Positions 52,171 to 61,769 of a stretch of 64,000 bases of DNA are shown piece by piece (positions within the stretch are counted from its first letter, which is position 1; each line of letters begins with the position of its first letter). The translations under genes and the position numbers were made by a program. Source of the DNA: Acidovorax kalamii (lineage in GTDB: Bacteria > Pseudomonadota > Gammaproteobacteria > Burkholderiales > Burkholderiaceae_C); the NCBI RefSeq assembly GCF_002245625.1, contig NZ_NOIG01000005.1:186001-250000 (forward strand). The letters are read 5' to 3'. The notes beneath the pieces were generated by a model. It was not told the DNA's origin. It worked only from the letters and a program-made list of their open reading frames with translations, and ran no database searches.

Positions 52171-53667
52171 TCAGCCCTGTGGCAGCCGAATGCTCTGCTG
52201 GAAGTGGAAGAAGTTGGTGGGGTCGTACCGGGCTTTGACCTGCTGCAGTTGCGGGTAGGCGGGCCCCCAGTAGGCGTTCGCAAAATCCGGCAGGCGTGCG
52301 TCCGGGTAGTTCTGGTAGACATGCCCGTTCAGGAAGGGCTTCACCAGCTGCATGAATCCGTCCAGCCAGGCCTCCATCTGGGTGCGCTCCGCAGGGTTAC
52401 GCCAGAACACATCCACCACCAGGTCGGCATCCACATGGCGATGGATGAAGGCGCTGTCGGCCACCGGGTAGCGATTGATGGCGCCCCCATAGGGCTCCAG
52501 GTAGGCCAAGGACCAGGGGTTGGGAGAGGTTTTGAAGTAGTCGATGATGCGCTGCCAGTCGGCGGGCGACAGCGGGGTGTTGATGTAGCCGCTGGCCTTG
52601 GTTTCGGCAATGCCATCCGGGAGATTGTCGGGCAGGGTGTAGGGGTGGTCCTCCAGCCAGATGTTCATTTCGGGGTAGGTGCCGGTCTTGTCCACCAGCA
52701 GCTGGGCGCTGGGGATGGCCAGCAGCGGCGCAATGGCCTGCAGGCCAGCTTCGCGGGTGCCGCAGAACATGCCCTGCACCATGTAGACCGGCACACCTTG
52801 CTGGTAGCCCAGGTTCATCATGTAGCCCAGCGCGTCGGGGGCGCCCGTCTTCATGAAGCTCTTTTGCATCAATGTGAGCACCTGGGCGGCATGGGCCTGG
52901 TCCCAACTGATGGCCCAGGCCCACACCTGGTCGAGCCGGTGCATGCGGTAGGTCACCTGCAGAACCACCCCGAAGTTGCCGCCGGTGCCGCCCCGCAAGG
53001 CCCAGAAAAGGTCGGGGTGGTCCTGGGCACTGGCCGTGACGATGGTGCCGTTGGCCAGCGCAACGCGGAAGGACTCCACCAGGTCGCTCTGGATGCCAAA
53101 GGCCCGCGAGGTGTAGCCATAGCCCCCACCCTGCACGAACCCGCCCACACATACACTGCCGCAGGCCCCCGTGGGCACATGCCAGCCGGTGTGGTTCATC
53201 GCGCCGTTGAAATGGTCGAAGTCGGTGCCGGGCAGCACATGCACCCGTTCGCGTGCCGGGTCCAGCACCACACCCTTCATATCGCTCAGGTCCACCACCA
53301 TGCCGCTGTTGACGGAATAGCCCGCCGTGCTGTGGCCGCCGCAGCGCACGGCAACCCACACCTTGTAGGCGCGTGCCACGGCCAGGCACTCCAGCACGTC
53401 GTTCTCGCAGGCGCAGTACACGATGATCTCGGGATAGGCCTGGAAGGCAGGGTTGGACTCTTGCCGGGCCTCGTTGTAGTCGGGGCTGGAGGGCAGGACG
53501 ATGCGGCCCACCAGCCGGGCCTCTAGCGAAGCGATGGCGTCCCAGGCAAGCGCCGGGCCAGGCGCCGCAGCTGCCTGGAGGGCGGCAGCCTGTGGGGCCG
53601 CCAGCGAGCGGAAATGCGCAACACGCGCGTCTTTGGCAATGCGGGCAGGGCTTTTGCGATGGGCCAT
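52171..53667 (-). CDS. Berberine-bridge-type FAD oxidoreductase
   Basis: The 498-residue protein has a PCMH-type FAD domain (about 70-245) and a C-terminal BBE domain (about 440-497: PNFANAYWGPAYPQ-like region and YDPTNFFHFQQSI). His112 in RCGGHSTAGYS is the candidate 8-alpha-histidyl FAD link, and Cys169 in PTGACGSVCVGG aligns with the cysteine that makes a second covalent link in bicovalent flavoproteins. Such enzymes oxidise alcohols, sugars or alkaloids with oxygen or another acceptor. A GGAGG ribosome site precedes the ATG. It shows no signal peptide but has a positively charged start. Confidence 0.88.
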   Translation of the reverse strand: MAHRKSPARIAKDARVAHFRSLAAPQAAALQAAAAPGPALAWDAIASLEARLVGRIVLPSSPDYNEARQESNPAFQAYPEIIVYCACENDVLECLAVARAYKVWVAVRCGGHSTAGYSVNSGMVVDLSDMKGVVLDPARERVHVLPGTDFDHFNGAMNHTGWHVPTGACGSVCVGGFVQGGGYGYTSRAFGIQSDLVESFRVALANGTIVTASAQDHPDLFWALRGGTGGNFGVVLQVTYRMHRLDQVWAWAISWDQAHAAQVLTLMQKSFMKTGAPDALGYMMNLGYQQGVPVYMVQGMFCGTREAGLQAIAPLLAIPSAQLLVDKTGTYPEMNIWLEDHPYTLPDNLPDGIAETKASGYINTPLSPADWQRIIDYFKTSPNPWSLAYLEPYGGAINRYPVADSAFIHRHVDADLVVDVFWRNPAERTQMEAWLDGFMQLVKPFLNGHVYQNYPDARLPDFANAYWGPAYPQLQQVKARYDPTNFFHFQQSIRLPQG

Positions 53668-53805
53668 AGCGAACGATCCTCCGTGAAAAGACGAAGTCCC
53701 GTGTGTACTGGATAGGCGGCGGCTTGACCAGCCGGAAATGGCCCGCGTTGCTTTTTGGACCCGTGCCTGGTCTGGGCCGATGTGCGCGTGGGCGTCCCGC
53801 CGTGG

Positions 53806-55593
53806 TCAGGAGGACGACAGCGCCAGGTCGCCCGTGTTGCGCCGCAGGCAGAACTTGCCGCCCTGCTTGCCGCTGTACATGGCGGCGTCCGCCAGCTTGA
53901 GCAGGCCGATGGCGTCGTTGCCGTCGTGGGGGGCGATGGCATAGCCGATGGTCAGGCCCACTTCCACGCGCACGTTCTGCAGCGAGAACGGTGCGCGGAA
54001 CGCATCCAGCAGCTTGTGGCCCAGCTCCTGCGCCTGCTGCAGGCTGTGCAGCTGCCCGGCCATCACCACAAATTCATCGCCACCCAGGCGCGCCACCAGG
54101 TCGCTCTGGCGCACATGGCCCTGCAGGCGCCGGGTCACGGCGATCAGCAGCTCGTCGCCCACGTCATGGCCGTGCTGGTCATTCACGGGCTTGAAGCCGT
54201 CCAGGTCCATCACATACACCGCCAGCATCCGCTCGGGGCTGCAGCGCGACAGCGCGGACGCCAGCGCAATGTTGAGCCCGCGCCGGTTGGGCAGGCCGGT
54301 CAACGGGTCGGTATGGGCCAGGGAGCGCATCACGTCGCGCTCACGGTTGGCATCCAGCGCCTCCAGCCGCAGGGCCTTGGTGCGCAGGCCCAGCACCCGC
54401 ATGAAGAGCAGCATGTCCAGCGTGGCGCCGAACTGGAAGGAGTGCATGGTCCAGAAGTTCACCGGCACCTTACCGTTGATCACGCCAATGACGATGGCTG
54501 TGGCCACAAAATAGACCAGCCAGGCCAGCAGCAGGCTGGTGCCCACCCCGTCGCCCCGCATGGCACGGCGCGCAGCGCCCGGGATGCCCATCAGCGCCGG
54601 GACCAGGCCCAGGATGCTCACGATGGCCGCGATGGCACGGGTGGAGATCAGATCCAGCCCATAGGCCACGGCCAGCAGCACACACAACACGGCCCCGCCC
54701 CGCATGAAGCGCAGAAAACGGCTGTTGGACTCAGGCTCAGCCAGGGCCTGCCCGATGAAGAGGAACGAGCCACAGGTGGCAAGCAGGGCCGATATTCCCC
54801 CCATGTGGACCTCATGCCAGAGGCTGTCGCTCCAGAGGAACTGCCGGCCCACACCGAACAGGTGCATGGAGAACAGCAGGCTGCCGGAGGTGAGCAGCGT
54901 GTAGTAGATGAACAGAGGATCACGCAGGCTCAGCCACTGGCCCAGGCTGTACACCAGCAGGCACAGGGCCAGCCCGGTGAGAACACCTTGCAGCATCTGC
55001 TCGTTGACGGCCTTGCTGAGCATGGCCGCAGGCTTGTAGAAAGAGATGGGCAGGATCATCGCGCCCCGGGTCTCCACACGCACCAGCAGTTCATACGGCA
55101 GCCCGGACATCAGATTCAGCGGGATGGCGTGGGAGCGGCTTTGCAGGGGACGTTGCGTATACGGGTGCAGGCTGCCCAGGGTGGCTTGCTGGACCAGGTA
55201 CCCGCCGGTCGTGAGGTAGATATCGATGTGGTTCAGGTCGGAATGGTTGATGTCCAGAATCCACTGGGCGTCAGAGGTGGATGCCACCTCGAACGGGATG
55301 CGCAGCCACACTGCGTCGGGCCGCACGCCCAGCGTGGCGCCCACGCTGGAGGGAGGGGTGAACTTGTCGGCCAGCGGCAGCACGTCCCGAACGGAAAGCT
55401 GGCGGCTGGGGTCGCTCAGCAGCTTGACGGCGGGCCAGGCGTCGATGGCGCGCTTTTCATCGCTGAGCTGCAAGGCGGGACTGCTGGCCCATGCGCCAGG
55501 GCAGGCCAGCAAGGCCCACAACAAGGCCAGCCAAAGGGTGTAGCGCAGCTGCAGCCAGGGCTGGTTCGGCATGGGGCGAAGGGCTGGTGTCAT
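53806..55593 (-). CDS. 7TMR-DISM GGDEF diguanylate cyclase (first of pair)
   Basis: The 595-residue protein has a signal peptide (about 1-37), a periplasmic 7TMR-DISM-type extracellular domain (about 40-195), seven membrane helices (about 205-400) and a GGDEF domain (about 425-595) with RLGGDEF. A canonical RxxD inhibitory site (RQSD) lies five residues before it. It should make c-di-GMP in response to a periplasmic or membrane signal, with product feedback. It overlaps the upstream paralogous gene by 4 bp. The two proteins are related along their whole length. Confidence 0.93.
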   Translation of the reverse strand: MTPALRPMPNQPWLQLRYTLWLALLWALLACPGAWASSPALQLSDEKRAIDAWPAVKLLSDPSRQLSVRDVLPLADKFTPPSSVGATLGVRPDAVWLRIPFEVASTSDAQWILDINHSDLNHIDIYLTTGGYLVQQATLGSLHPYTQRPLQSRSHAIPLNLMSGLPYELLVRVETRGAMILPISFYKPAAMLSKAVNEQMLQGVLTGLALCLLVYSLGQWLSLRDPLFIYYTLLTSGSLLFSMHLFGVGRQFLWSDSLWHEVHMGGISALLATCGSFLFIGQALAEPESNSRFLRFMRGGAVLCVLLAVAYGLDLISTRAIAAIVSILGLVPALMGIPGAARRAMRGDGVGTSLLLAWLVYFVATAIVIGVINGKVPVNFWTMHSFQFGATLDMLLFMRVLGLRTKALRLEALDANRERDVMRSLAHTDPLTGLPNRRGLNIALASALSRCSPERMLAVYVMDLDGFKPVNDQHGHDVGDELLIAVTRRLQGHVRQSDLVARLGGDEFVVMAGQLHSLQQAQELGHKLLDAFRAPFSLQNVRVEVGLTIGYAIAPHDGNDAIGLLKLADAAMYSGKQGGKFCLRRNTGDLALSSS

Positions 55594-57371
55594 GGTGCCA
55601 GCGCCAGTTCGCCAGTGTTGCGCCGGATCGATCGCTTGCCCCCTTGCTTGCCCGCGTACATGGCGGCATCGGCCAGGCGGATCAGCCCCTGGGGATCGGC
55701 GCTGTCCAGCGGAGCCAGAGCGTAGCCGATGGTCAGGCCCACTTTCAGGCGCAGATTGCCCAGGCCAAACGGCTGGTCGAACGCCCGCAGCAGCGCACGG
55801 CCCAGATCCTCTGCCTGCTGTGGCGTTTCGAGATGGCAGGCCATGATGATGAACTCGTCCCCCCCCAGCCGTGCGACCAGGTCGGTCTGCTGGCGGACAC
55901 TGGCTTGCAGCCGCTGGCCTACGGCCACCAGAAGCTCGTCGCCCACATCGTGGCCATACGAGTCGTTCACGGGCTTGAACCCGTCCAGGTCCATCAGGTA
56001 CACCGCCACCAGACTGCGTTGTGAGCAGGTGGCCAGCGCAGCATGCAGTGCCTGCTGCAGGCCGCGCCGGTTATTCAGGCCCGTCAGAGGGTCGCTGTGG
56101 GCCAGTGAATGCATCAGGTCCCGCTCGTGCAGCGCCTCTTGTGCCTTGAGCCGCATGGCATTGGCACGCAGCCCCATGACCCGCAGGAAGAGCAGCATGT
56201 CAACCGTGGCGCCAAGCTGGAACGAGTGCAGCGTCCAGAAGTTGGCGGGCACCCAGCCCTGGACGAGGCACACCATGAGTGCTGCGGCCACCCCGTAGGC
56301 GATCCATGCGGCCAGCAGGGTGGCGCCGATCGGGTCCTTCTGCCGTACCCGTGCAATGGCGGCGGGCACGCTGATGATTGAGGGCAGGGGGCCCATCAGG
56401 CTCATGAAGGCAATCGCAATGGGCACACTCAGCCAGCCGAGCATGACGGCCGCGCAGACCACCGCAGTGATCGCGGCGCCAGTGCGCATGGCACGGGCGT
56501 AGCGGCTTTGCGGGTTGTCTGCCAGGGCGGCGCCCAGGAAGAGGAACGAACCCGCCAGCGCAATCAGCCCAGCGGCCAGTCCTGCATACCGGCTCATCCA
56601 CAGATTGCCCGGCCATAAAAACTGATCGCCAATGCCGAAGAACTGCAGCGAAAAGCCTGCGCTGCCAAACACCACCAGCGCATAGAAGCCGAACAGCGGC
56701 TCGCGTTGCGTGACCCACTGGATCAGGCTGTACATCAGCAGGCAGAGCGCCAGCCCGTTGAGCAGACCCTGCAGCATCTGCTCGCGCAGGGCTTCGTGCA
56801 TCTGATAAGGCATTTCGCCAACGGTGATGGGCAGGATCAGCGGCCCGGTGGCCTGCACCCGTATCAGCACGTCATACGCCTGCCCGGCCTGCAGGTCGAG
56901 GGCCATTGCGGGTGTGCGGCTGGACATCTGTGTCTGGCCGGGCTGGCGCGTACTGACCTGCTTGAGCACCTTGCCGTGGCCGATCAGGTAGATGTCGGCC
57001 TGCAGCGAGCTGTAGCCGATGTTGACCACCCAGGGGGTGCGCGGCGCTTCGGGCGCAATGATGGGGATGTGCAGCCACATCGCTGCCTTGTGTACGCCCA
57101 GGGAACCACCCCGCTGGGCGGGTGCCTCGAACGCCGGCAACTGGCTCAGCATGTCCTGCACCGAGAGCTGGTATGTGGGGTCTGCCTTGATTGTGATGGC
57201 CTCCCAGGCATTCACCTGGGGTCGATCCCGGGTCAGCACCAGGGGCGACGCCGCATTCGCGCCCAAGGGCAGAGCCATGGTGGCGACCAGGCACAGCAGG
57301 GTGACTGCTACGCCGCAATGCACGCGCCAATGCCGGGCCAGCATCAGAAGGGCGCAGAGCAGCGGGTACAT
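55590..57371 (-). CDS. 7TMR-DISM GGDEF diguanylate cyclase (second of pair)
   Basis: The 593-residue protein has the same plan as its neighbour: signal peptide (to about 40), DISM extracellular domain, seven helices and GGDEF domain with RLGGDEF. The segment before the active site is RQQTD instead of RQSD: one extra residue moves the Arg, so the RxxD inhibitory site is lost (QQTD). The paralogue therefore probably escapes normal c-di-GMP feedback. It lies 20 bp after the MpaB gene and is coupled to the second cyclase by a 4-bp overlap. Both cyclases probably arose by tandem duplication. Confidence 0.93.
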   Translation of the reverse strand: MYPLLCALLMLARHWRVHCGVAVTLLCLVATMALPLGANAASPLVLTRDRPQVNAWEAITIKADPTYQLSVQDMLSQLPAFEAPAQRGGSLGVHKAAMWLHIPIIAPEAPRTPWVVNIGYSSLQADIYLIGHGKVLKQVSTRQPGQTQMSSRTPAMALDLQAGQAYDVLIRVQATGPLILPITVGEMPYQMHEALREQMLQGLLNGLALCLLMYSLIQWVTQREPLFGFYALVVFGSAGFSLQFFGIGDQFLWPGNLWMSRYAGLAAGLIALAGSFLFLGAALADNPQSRYARAMRTGAAITAVVCAAVMLGWLSVPIAIAFMSLMGPLPSIISVPAAIARVRQKDPIGATLLAAWIAYGVAAALMVCLVQGWVPANFWTLHSFQLGATVDMLLFLRVMGLRANAMRLKAQEALHERDLMHSLAHSDPLTGLNNRRGLQQALHAALATCSQRSLVAVYLMDLDGFKPVNDSYGHDVGDELLVAVGQRLQASVRQQTDLVARLGGDEFIIMACHLETPQQAEDLGRALLRAFDQPFGLGNLRLKVGLTIGYALAPLDSADPQGLIRLADAAMYAGKQGGKRSIRRNTGELALAP

Positions 57372-57391
57372 CGGCCTGACGTAAACAATGG

Positions 57392-58864
57392 CTATGCGGG
57401 TTGCTGCGCCTGGGGGGCGCTTGCGGCCTGCGCCTTGCGCGCCAACCCCGGGCTCCAGCTGCCATGTGTGGTCAACCGGTCTTCGATCCGGTTGAGCCAG
57501 CCGGGGGCGTGGGGGTCGTCGCTCCAGCTGTGCACCACCTGGTCCACCTGGTTCAGCAGCTCGGTGGGCAGTTGCAGGGGGCGGGTCTGGCTCATCAGCA
57601 CGCGGCTCATGAAGTGGTAGCCCAGGATGCGGGTAAGCGTCCGCACGATGGAAAAGCGTGGCAGCACCATCCGCAGCAGCGTATCAATGGCCCGCGCGAT
57701 CAGCAACACTCCCCAGAACAGCAGCGCCGACGGCCAGGGCGCGCGCTGGGTCAGGCCCAGGTCGCTGGCGGTGTCGCGCCCGCACAGGTAGCGGGTCATG
57801 AGTTCGGGGAAAGGTTTCACAATGCTCCAGGGCAGTGAGTTCTCCATGGTCTGCATCAGGGCCCGGCCCAGGGCGGGGCGTGGGTCGGGCACCACGGGTT
57901 CGGCGCGGCCCCGGGCCTGCATGCGGGCCATCAACGCGTGGCCCTGGTCCATGGTGTCCACCATCAGGGCCCGGTCAATGCCCAGGATGTGGCCCACCAC
58001 GTTCCAGGCATGCAGGTAGGCCTCTTCGTCGGCCGGGCGCAAACCGATCCCCAGGCGGCGCAGGCTGCGCAGAAACACGTAGCCAAAGGTAAGCAAGGTG
58101 TAGGCCAGCTCCTCCTGGTTGCAGGGCAGGCCATCGCCCTGCAGGTTCCAGCCGCGCGCGTACAGCGTCTTGAACATGGCTTGGCGCCCACCGCCGGCGG
58201 GCAGGGCTTGTGCTGCCACCTGCCCGCTGCCCCCGGCCAGCAGCTGCTTCACGGCGTCTTGCGGGCTGCCATGCAGGATCAGGTTGCGAATGGTGGCGTG
58301 GATCAGCCGCACCTTGAGCACCTGGGCCACGCCCGCGCCGCGCTGGCCCAGGCCGCCGTGCATCATCACGGGGAAGATCATCGCGGCCGTGGAGCGGATG
58401 CGGTACTCGGCGTTCTGCTCCAGCTGGCCCGAGGTGTGCAGCACGCTGGAGAGGTCGGGGATCACATAACACTCTGGCAGGCTGGCACAGAACAGCAGAA
58501 TGCACGACAGCGCCCCATGCTCCATGAAGAGCTTCTCGGCGCGTTCGATCTTTTTTGCGTCGGCCCAGGGCGGCAGCACCTGGGCGGTCTGCACGTAGTG
58601 GTTCAGCGCCCGGGCCATGTCGGCGTCCACCCCGTCGCCCTGGGCGGTCCAGCCCACCAGGCTCCGGTTGTCCGTCCACTCTCCGAACAGACGGTTCACG
58701 GTGTCGATGCGTGCCCACTGCGGGGCGTCCACCGCGACATCCCCTGCGGGCCAGTCGCCCAGGATGTCGGCAATGGTCTTGTCTGCCAGCGGATCGGCGT
58801 GGTGCTGCATGCCGGCCAGTTCGGCATCCGAAATGGGGTGCGTATGCAAAGCGTTCTGGCTCAT
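57392..58864 (-). CDS. MpaB-family oxygenase (DUF2236, Lcp-like)
   Basis: The 490-residue protein resembles the ER-bound oxygenase MpaB/rubber oxygenase family, including the N-terminal HADPLADKTIADILG, WARIDTVNRLF and the core HGGLGQRGAGVAQVLKVRL followed by IHATIRNL. In the rubber oxygenase Lcp the His in that position binds the heme and a preceding Arg/Lys/Thr trio aids catalysis; here the trio is altered (RIRST). It may cleave or oxidise an unsaturated lipid, terpene or polyprenyl. There is no heme-binding proof in sequence. The start at 58864 overlaps the CruF-like gene by 4 bp. Confidence 0.75.
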   Translation of the reverse strand: MSQNALHTHPISDAELAGMQHHADPLADKTIADILGDWPAGDVAVDAPQWARIDTVNRLFGEWTDNRSLVGWTAQGDGVDADMARALNHYVQTAQVLPPWADAKKIERAEKLFMEHGALSCILLFCASLPECYVIPDLSSVLHTSGQLEQNAEYRIRSTAAMIFPVMMHGGLGQRGAGVAQVLKVRLIHATIRNLILHGSPQDAVKQLLAGGSGQVAAQALPAGGGRQAMFKTLYARGWNLQGDGLPCNQEELAYTLLTFGYVFLRSLRRLGIGLRPADEEAYLHAWNVVGHILGIDRALMVDTMDQGHALMARMQARGRAEPVVPDPRPALGRALMQTMENSLPWSIVKPFPELMTRYLCGRDTASDLGLTQRAPWPSALLFWGVLLIARAIDTLLRMVLPRFSIVRTLTRILGYHFMSRVLMSQTRPLQLPTELLNQVDQVVHSWSDDPHAPGWLNRIEDRLTTHGSWSPGLARKAQAASAPQAQQPA

Positions 58865-59682
58865 ACGGGGGCCTTGGCGGGTGCGACCCAGCGCTGGTAG
58901 CCCGCCAGCGCACACAGGAGGGGGATGCCCATTGCAAAGGGTGCAATCGAGCGAATTTCGACGGGGTTGCCCAGCATCATCTGAAACACCATGTTGCTCC
59001 CATACAGTGCAAGCGGCACCAACGCATGGTGGCGCAAAAACGGGCTGCTGGGCTGCATGGCCAGTGATCGGACCGATAGGCGAAAGCCCAGAATGATCAC
59101 AAAAGAGACAAACACCCAGCCAAAGAAGCCCTGCACCGTTTCGCCAAACCAGGCGCCATCGGTTTTGGTCATGATCCAGGCTTTGAGGGTGTAGACCATG
59201 TAGGGGTCGGCGCCCAGGTCAAACGCCGTGACAATCATCGCAGCCAGAAATGACAACATGACGGTATTGCCCAGCCCGCGCACGCCGTCCACCGGGCTTT
59301 GCCAGACGATCAGGTTGGCAATCACATACCCCGCATAGGTCAGCGCAAACCACATTAGCGGTATCACGATGGGCACATCGCCCAGGCGCGGGCCCAGCAC
59401 ATCGGTGTAGGTGTAGTGGCCAAAAAACCAGCCGCGCGACGACCCCATCTGCTCGGCAAACCAGCCAAAACTCACGGCAATCAGCACAAACTGCAGTGCG
59501 GGCCGTGCGCCCAGCAGGTGCATGGCGCTGGCCCAGCAGCAGGCAAACATCACCACCGACGCCACCACCAGGGCCATGGTCGTGTCGTTGTGGGTGCGAA
59601 ACGCAAGGATGACCAGGTAAATCGCCAGGAGCAGATAGCTCAACGCGGGCAGGCGCGAGGCGAGGGAGGACTGTGCAGGCAT
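58861..59682 (-). CDS. CruF-like carotenoid-biosynthesis-family membrane protein
   Basis: The 273-residue protein has about seven membrane helices and the family core FFGHYTYTDVLGPRLGDVPI, then WFALTYAGYVIANL, matching the carotenoid biosynthesis (CruF/DUF422) family. CruF hydratases add water to carotenoid end groups. No other carotenoid genes are near; family members without crt genes may act on other polyprenyl lipids. The ATG at 59682 is preferred to a TTG at 59706. It heads an apparent four-gene unit with the MpaB oxygenase and two diguanylate cyclases. Confidence 0.8.
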   Translation of the reverse strand: MPAQSSLASRLPALSYLLLAIYLVILAFRTHNDTTMALVVASVVMFACCWASAMHLLGARPALQFVLIAVSFGWFAEQMGSSRGWFFGHYTYTDVLGPRLGDVPIVIPLMWFALTYAGYVIANLIVWQSPVDGVRGLGNTVMLSFLAAMIVTAFDLGADPYMVYTLKAWIMTKTDGAWFGETVQGFFGWVFVSFVIILGFRLSVRSLAMQPSSPFLRHHALVPLALYGSNMVFQMMLGNPVEIRSIAPFAMGIPLLCALAGYQRWVAPAKAPV

Positions 59683-59846
59683 GTCGGGTGTATCACGCTG
59701 TAACAATTCCCCCAGTGTAGGGGATTGCCCGGAGCGCCGCGCTCCCTGTTTGCCCTGATCAACGGCGGTCCCTGCGGCGCTGTTTCAGGCGCTGCACCGG
59801 GGGTTTTGGTGATATAGAGAGACCCGCTGGCGGTGGGTCCTGGGGC

Positions 59847-60662
59847 TCAGCCCTGGGTGAGTGAGGCCATGTTCAACAGCGCGGCCTCGATGGCCGCTGC
59901 CGTGGCCTGCGGCTGCTCCATGGGGAAAAGGTGACTGCCGTCCAGCATCATGGTGCGGCCCTCGGTGATGCGCAGCGTCATGGCCATGCCCACCTGTTTC
60001 ATTTCTTCCGAGTCGCGCCCCCCGATGAAGGCGGCCGGGCACTGCAGCGGGTGGGCGCTGAGCAGGCGGCCCAGGTTGTGCGGCAGGGTGTTGTAGATGG
60101 CGGTTTCCACCGCGCGGTCAAAGCCCAGCACACGTTTGCCGTCCTGGTCCTGCAGGCCGTGGATGATGTAGTCCTGCAACACCTCGGGGTGCCAGCGCGC
60201 AAAGGCCTTCTTCTTGCGGAAGTGCTCCAGCGCCTCTTCGTTGCTGGCCCAGCTGAAGCGGCGCTGGCGGCTCACGCGGCCGGGCGATATCGAGCCCACC
60301 ACCTGTGCCCGCTTGGCCACGCCGACCACGTTGGCCTTCCAGCCGCCGATCAGCGGCGAGTCAATCAGCAGCACGCCGCGCACCAGTTCGGGGTGGCGGG
60401 CGGCGGCCATCACGCTCAGGAATCCGCCCAGCGAATGTCCCACCAGAAACACCGGCTGACCCAGCCGCTGCACCTGTGCGGTGGCAAAGTCGGCCAGCTG
60501 CTGCACTAGGTGGGGCCAGTTGTTGGTCACCGGATACTGTGGGTCGTGGCCATAGCGCTCCACCGCGCTGATCTGGAATCCACGGGCCTTGAGCAGCTTG
60601 AACAGCAGGCGGTAGGTACCCGCCGGGAAGCTGTTGGCGTGAGAAAAAACGATGGGGAGCAT
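59847..60662 (-). CDS. Alpha/beta hydrolase
   Basis: The 271-residue protein has an N-terminal IVFSHANSFPAGTYRLL oxyanion segment, nucleophile elbow VGHSLGG near residue 96 and a late catalytic His in DGSHLFPME. It belongs to the general alpha/beta hydrolase family (ester, lactone or thioester); I cannot name the substrate. The ATG at 60662 is used; two codons upstream is a TTG. It lies downstream of Anbu by 49 bp on the same strand. Confidence 0.87.
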   Translation of the reverse strand: MLPIVFSHANSFPAGTYRLLFKLLKARGFQISAVERYGHDPQYPVTNNWPHLVQQLADFATAQVQRLGQPVFLVGHSLGGFLSVMAAARHPELVRGVLLIDSPLIGGWKANVVGVAKRAQVVGSISPGRVSRQRRFSWASNEEALEHFRKKKAFARWHPEVLQDYIIHGLQDQDGKRVLGFDRAVETAIYNTLPHNLGRLLSAHPLQCPAAFIGGRDSEEMKQVGMAMTLRITEGRTMMLDGSHLFPMEQPQATAAAIEAALLNMASLTQG

Positions 60663-60711
60663 GGGCAAAGGGCGTACCGGCAGGGCAAGGGGGCAGGGCG
60701 GCCCGAGAGGC

Positions 60712-61539
60712 TTAGATGAGCCGGTCGGTGTGGGTCGTGATCTTCTTGAGCGGCTTGCTGCGTGCGGGGCTCACCATGATGGGCACCTCGGTCGCACCAC
60801 CGCCCCAGGCCGGGTCCTCGATGCTGTCGAACACCTGGCGCAGCTTCTGGCCCCAGCTGTCGTGCAGCATGCGGAAGTAGGGGTTGTTCTCGTCGATGCA
60901 GACCACCTTGTCGGTGGCAAACCGGTCGGCCTCGTACACCACCAGGTCCAGTGGCAGGCCCACCGACAGGTTGGATTTGAGCGTGCTGTCCATGGAGACC
61001 AGCGCGCATTTGGCGGCCTCGTCCAGGGGGGTCTCGGGCGTGAGCACGCGGTCCAGCACCGGCTTGCCGTACTTGGATTCGCCCACCTGGAAGTACGGTG
61101 TCTCCGACGTGGCTTCAATGAAATTGCCCGCCGAGTAGACCTGGAACAGGCGCATGCCCTCGCCCTTGATCTGGCCGCCAAACACCATGGACACATTGAA
61201 GTCCACGCCCGAGCGCTTGAGCGCGGCGCCATCGCGCTCGTGCACATGGCGCACGGCCGAGCCCAGCACGCGGGCCGCATCGAACATGCTCTTGGCGTTC
61301 CAGATCGTGATGGCTTCGCCAGAATCACCGTCCTTGATCTGCTCGTTCTGCAGGATCTCGCGCACGGACTGCGAGATCGATAGATTGCCCGCCGACAGCA
61401 GCACCATGAAGCGGTCGCCCGCCTTTTCATAGACCATCATCTTGCGGAACGAGCTGATCTGGTCCAGACCGGCGTTGGTGCGGGAATCGGACAGGAAAAC
61501 CAGCCCGGCGTTGAGTTTGATGGCGACGCAGTACGTCAT
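60712..61539 (-). CDS. Anbu: bacterial proteasome-related protease
   Basis: The 275-residue protein is a homologue of Anbu (peptidase family of the Ntn type). The N-terminus MTYCVAIKLNAGLVFLSDSR TN shows Thr2, which becomes the nucleophile after Met removal, followed by the ASDSRTN-like core. Anbu subunits form open helical rings. In many bacteria Anbu occurs with transglutaminase-like, alpha-E-domain and ATP-grasp genes; those partners are not in this window, so this copy stands alone. It lies between an alpha/beta hydrolase and mutS. Confidence 0.88.
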   Translation of the reverse strand: MTYCVAIKLNAGLVFLSDSRTNAGLDQISSFRKMMVYEKAGDRFMVLLSAGNLSISQSVREILQNEQIKDGDSGEAITIWNAKSMFDAARVLGSAVRHVHERDGAALKRSGVDFNVSMVFGGQIKGEGMRLFQVYSAGNFIEATSETPYFQVGESKYGKPVLDRVLTPETPLDEAAKCALVSMDSTLKSNLSVGLPLDLVVYEADRFATDKVVCIDENNPYFRMLHDSWGQKLRQVFDSIEDPAWGGGATEVPIMVSPARSKPLKKITTHTDRLI

Positions 61540-61649
61540 GGAGCAATGGGGTTCGTTGGATGAAGGTAACCCGCGAGTTTAGTCGCCCGCGACCCCAAGG
61601 CCCCTGGCCCCAGCCGGGTGCCCCATCGGTGCGATGGCTGCTATTGGTG

Positions 61650-61709
61650 CAAAAATGATAGCAATCAGCGCTGTAGAACCAACCCCTGGTACCGCTGAGG
61701 CCCGAAAAC
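61650..61709 (+). repeat. Short interspersed repeat, degenerate copy E
   Basis: The sequence shows AAAAATGATAGC, AATCAGCGC and, later, GCTGAGGCCCGAAAA, which line up with the family landmarks at roughly the right spacing. It lies in the 230-bp gap between mutS and anbu. It is the least certain of the listed copies. Confidence 0.4.
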
Positions 61710-61769
61710 TACCCTGCACGTTGCGAGGTGTCCCGGAGGCAGCCCGCAGCGCAGCCGGGTCGTGTCGCT

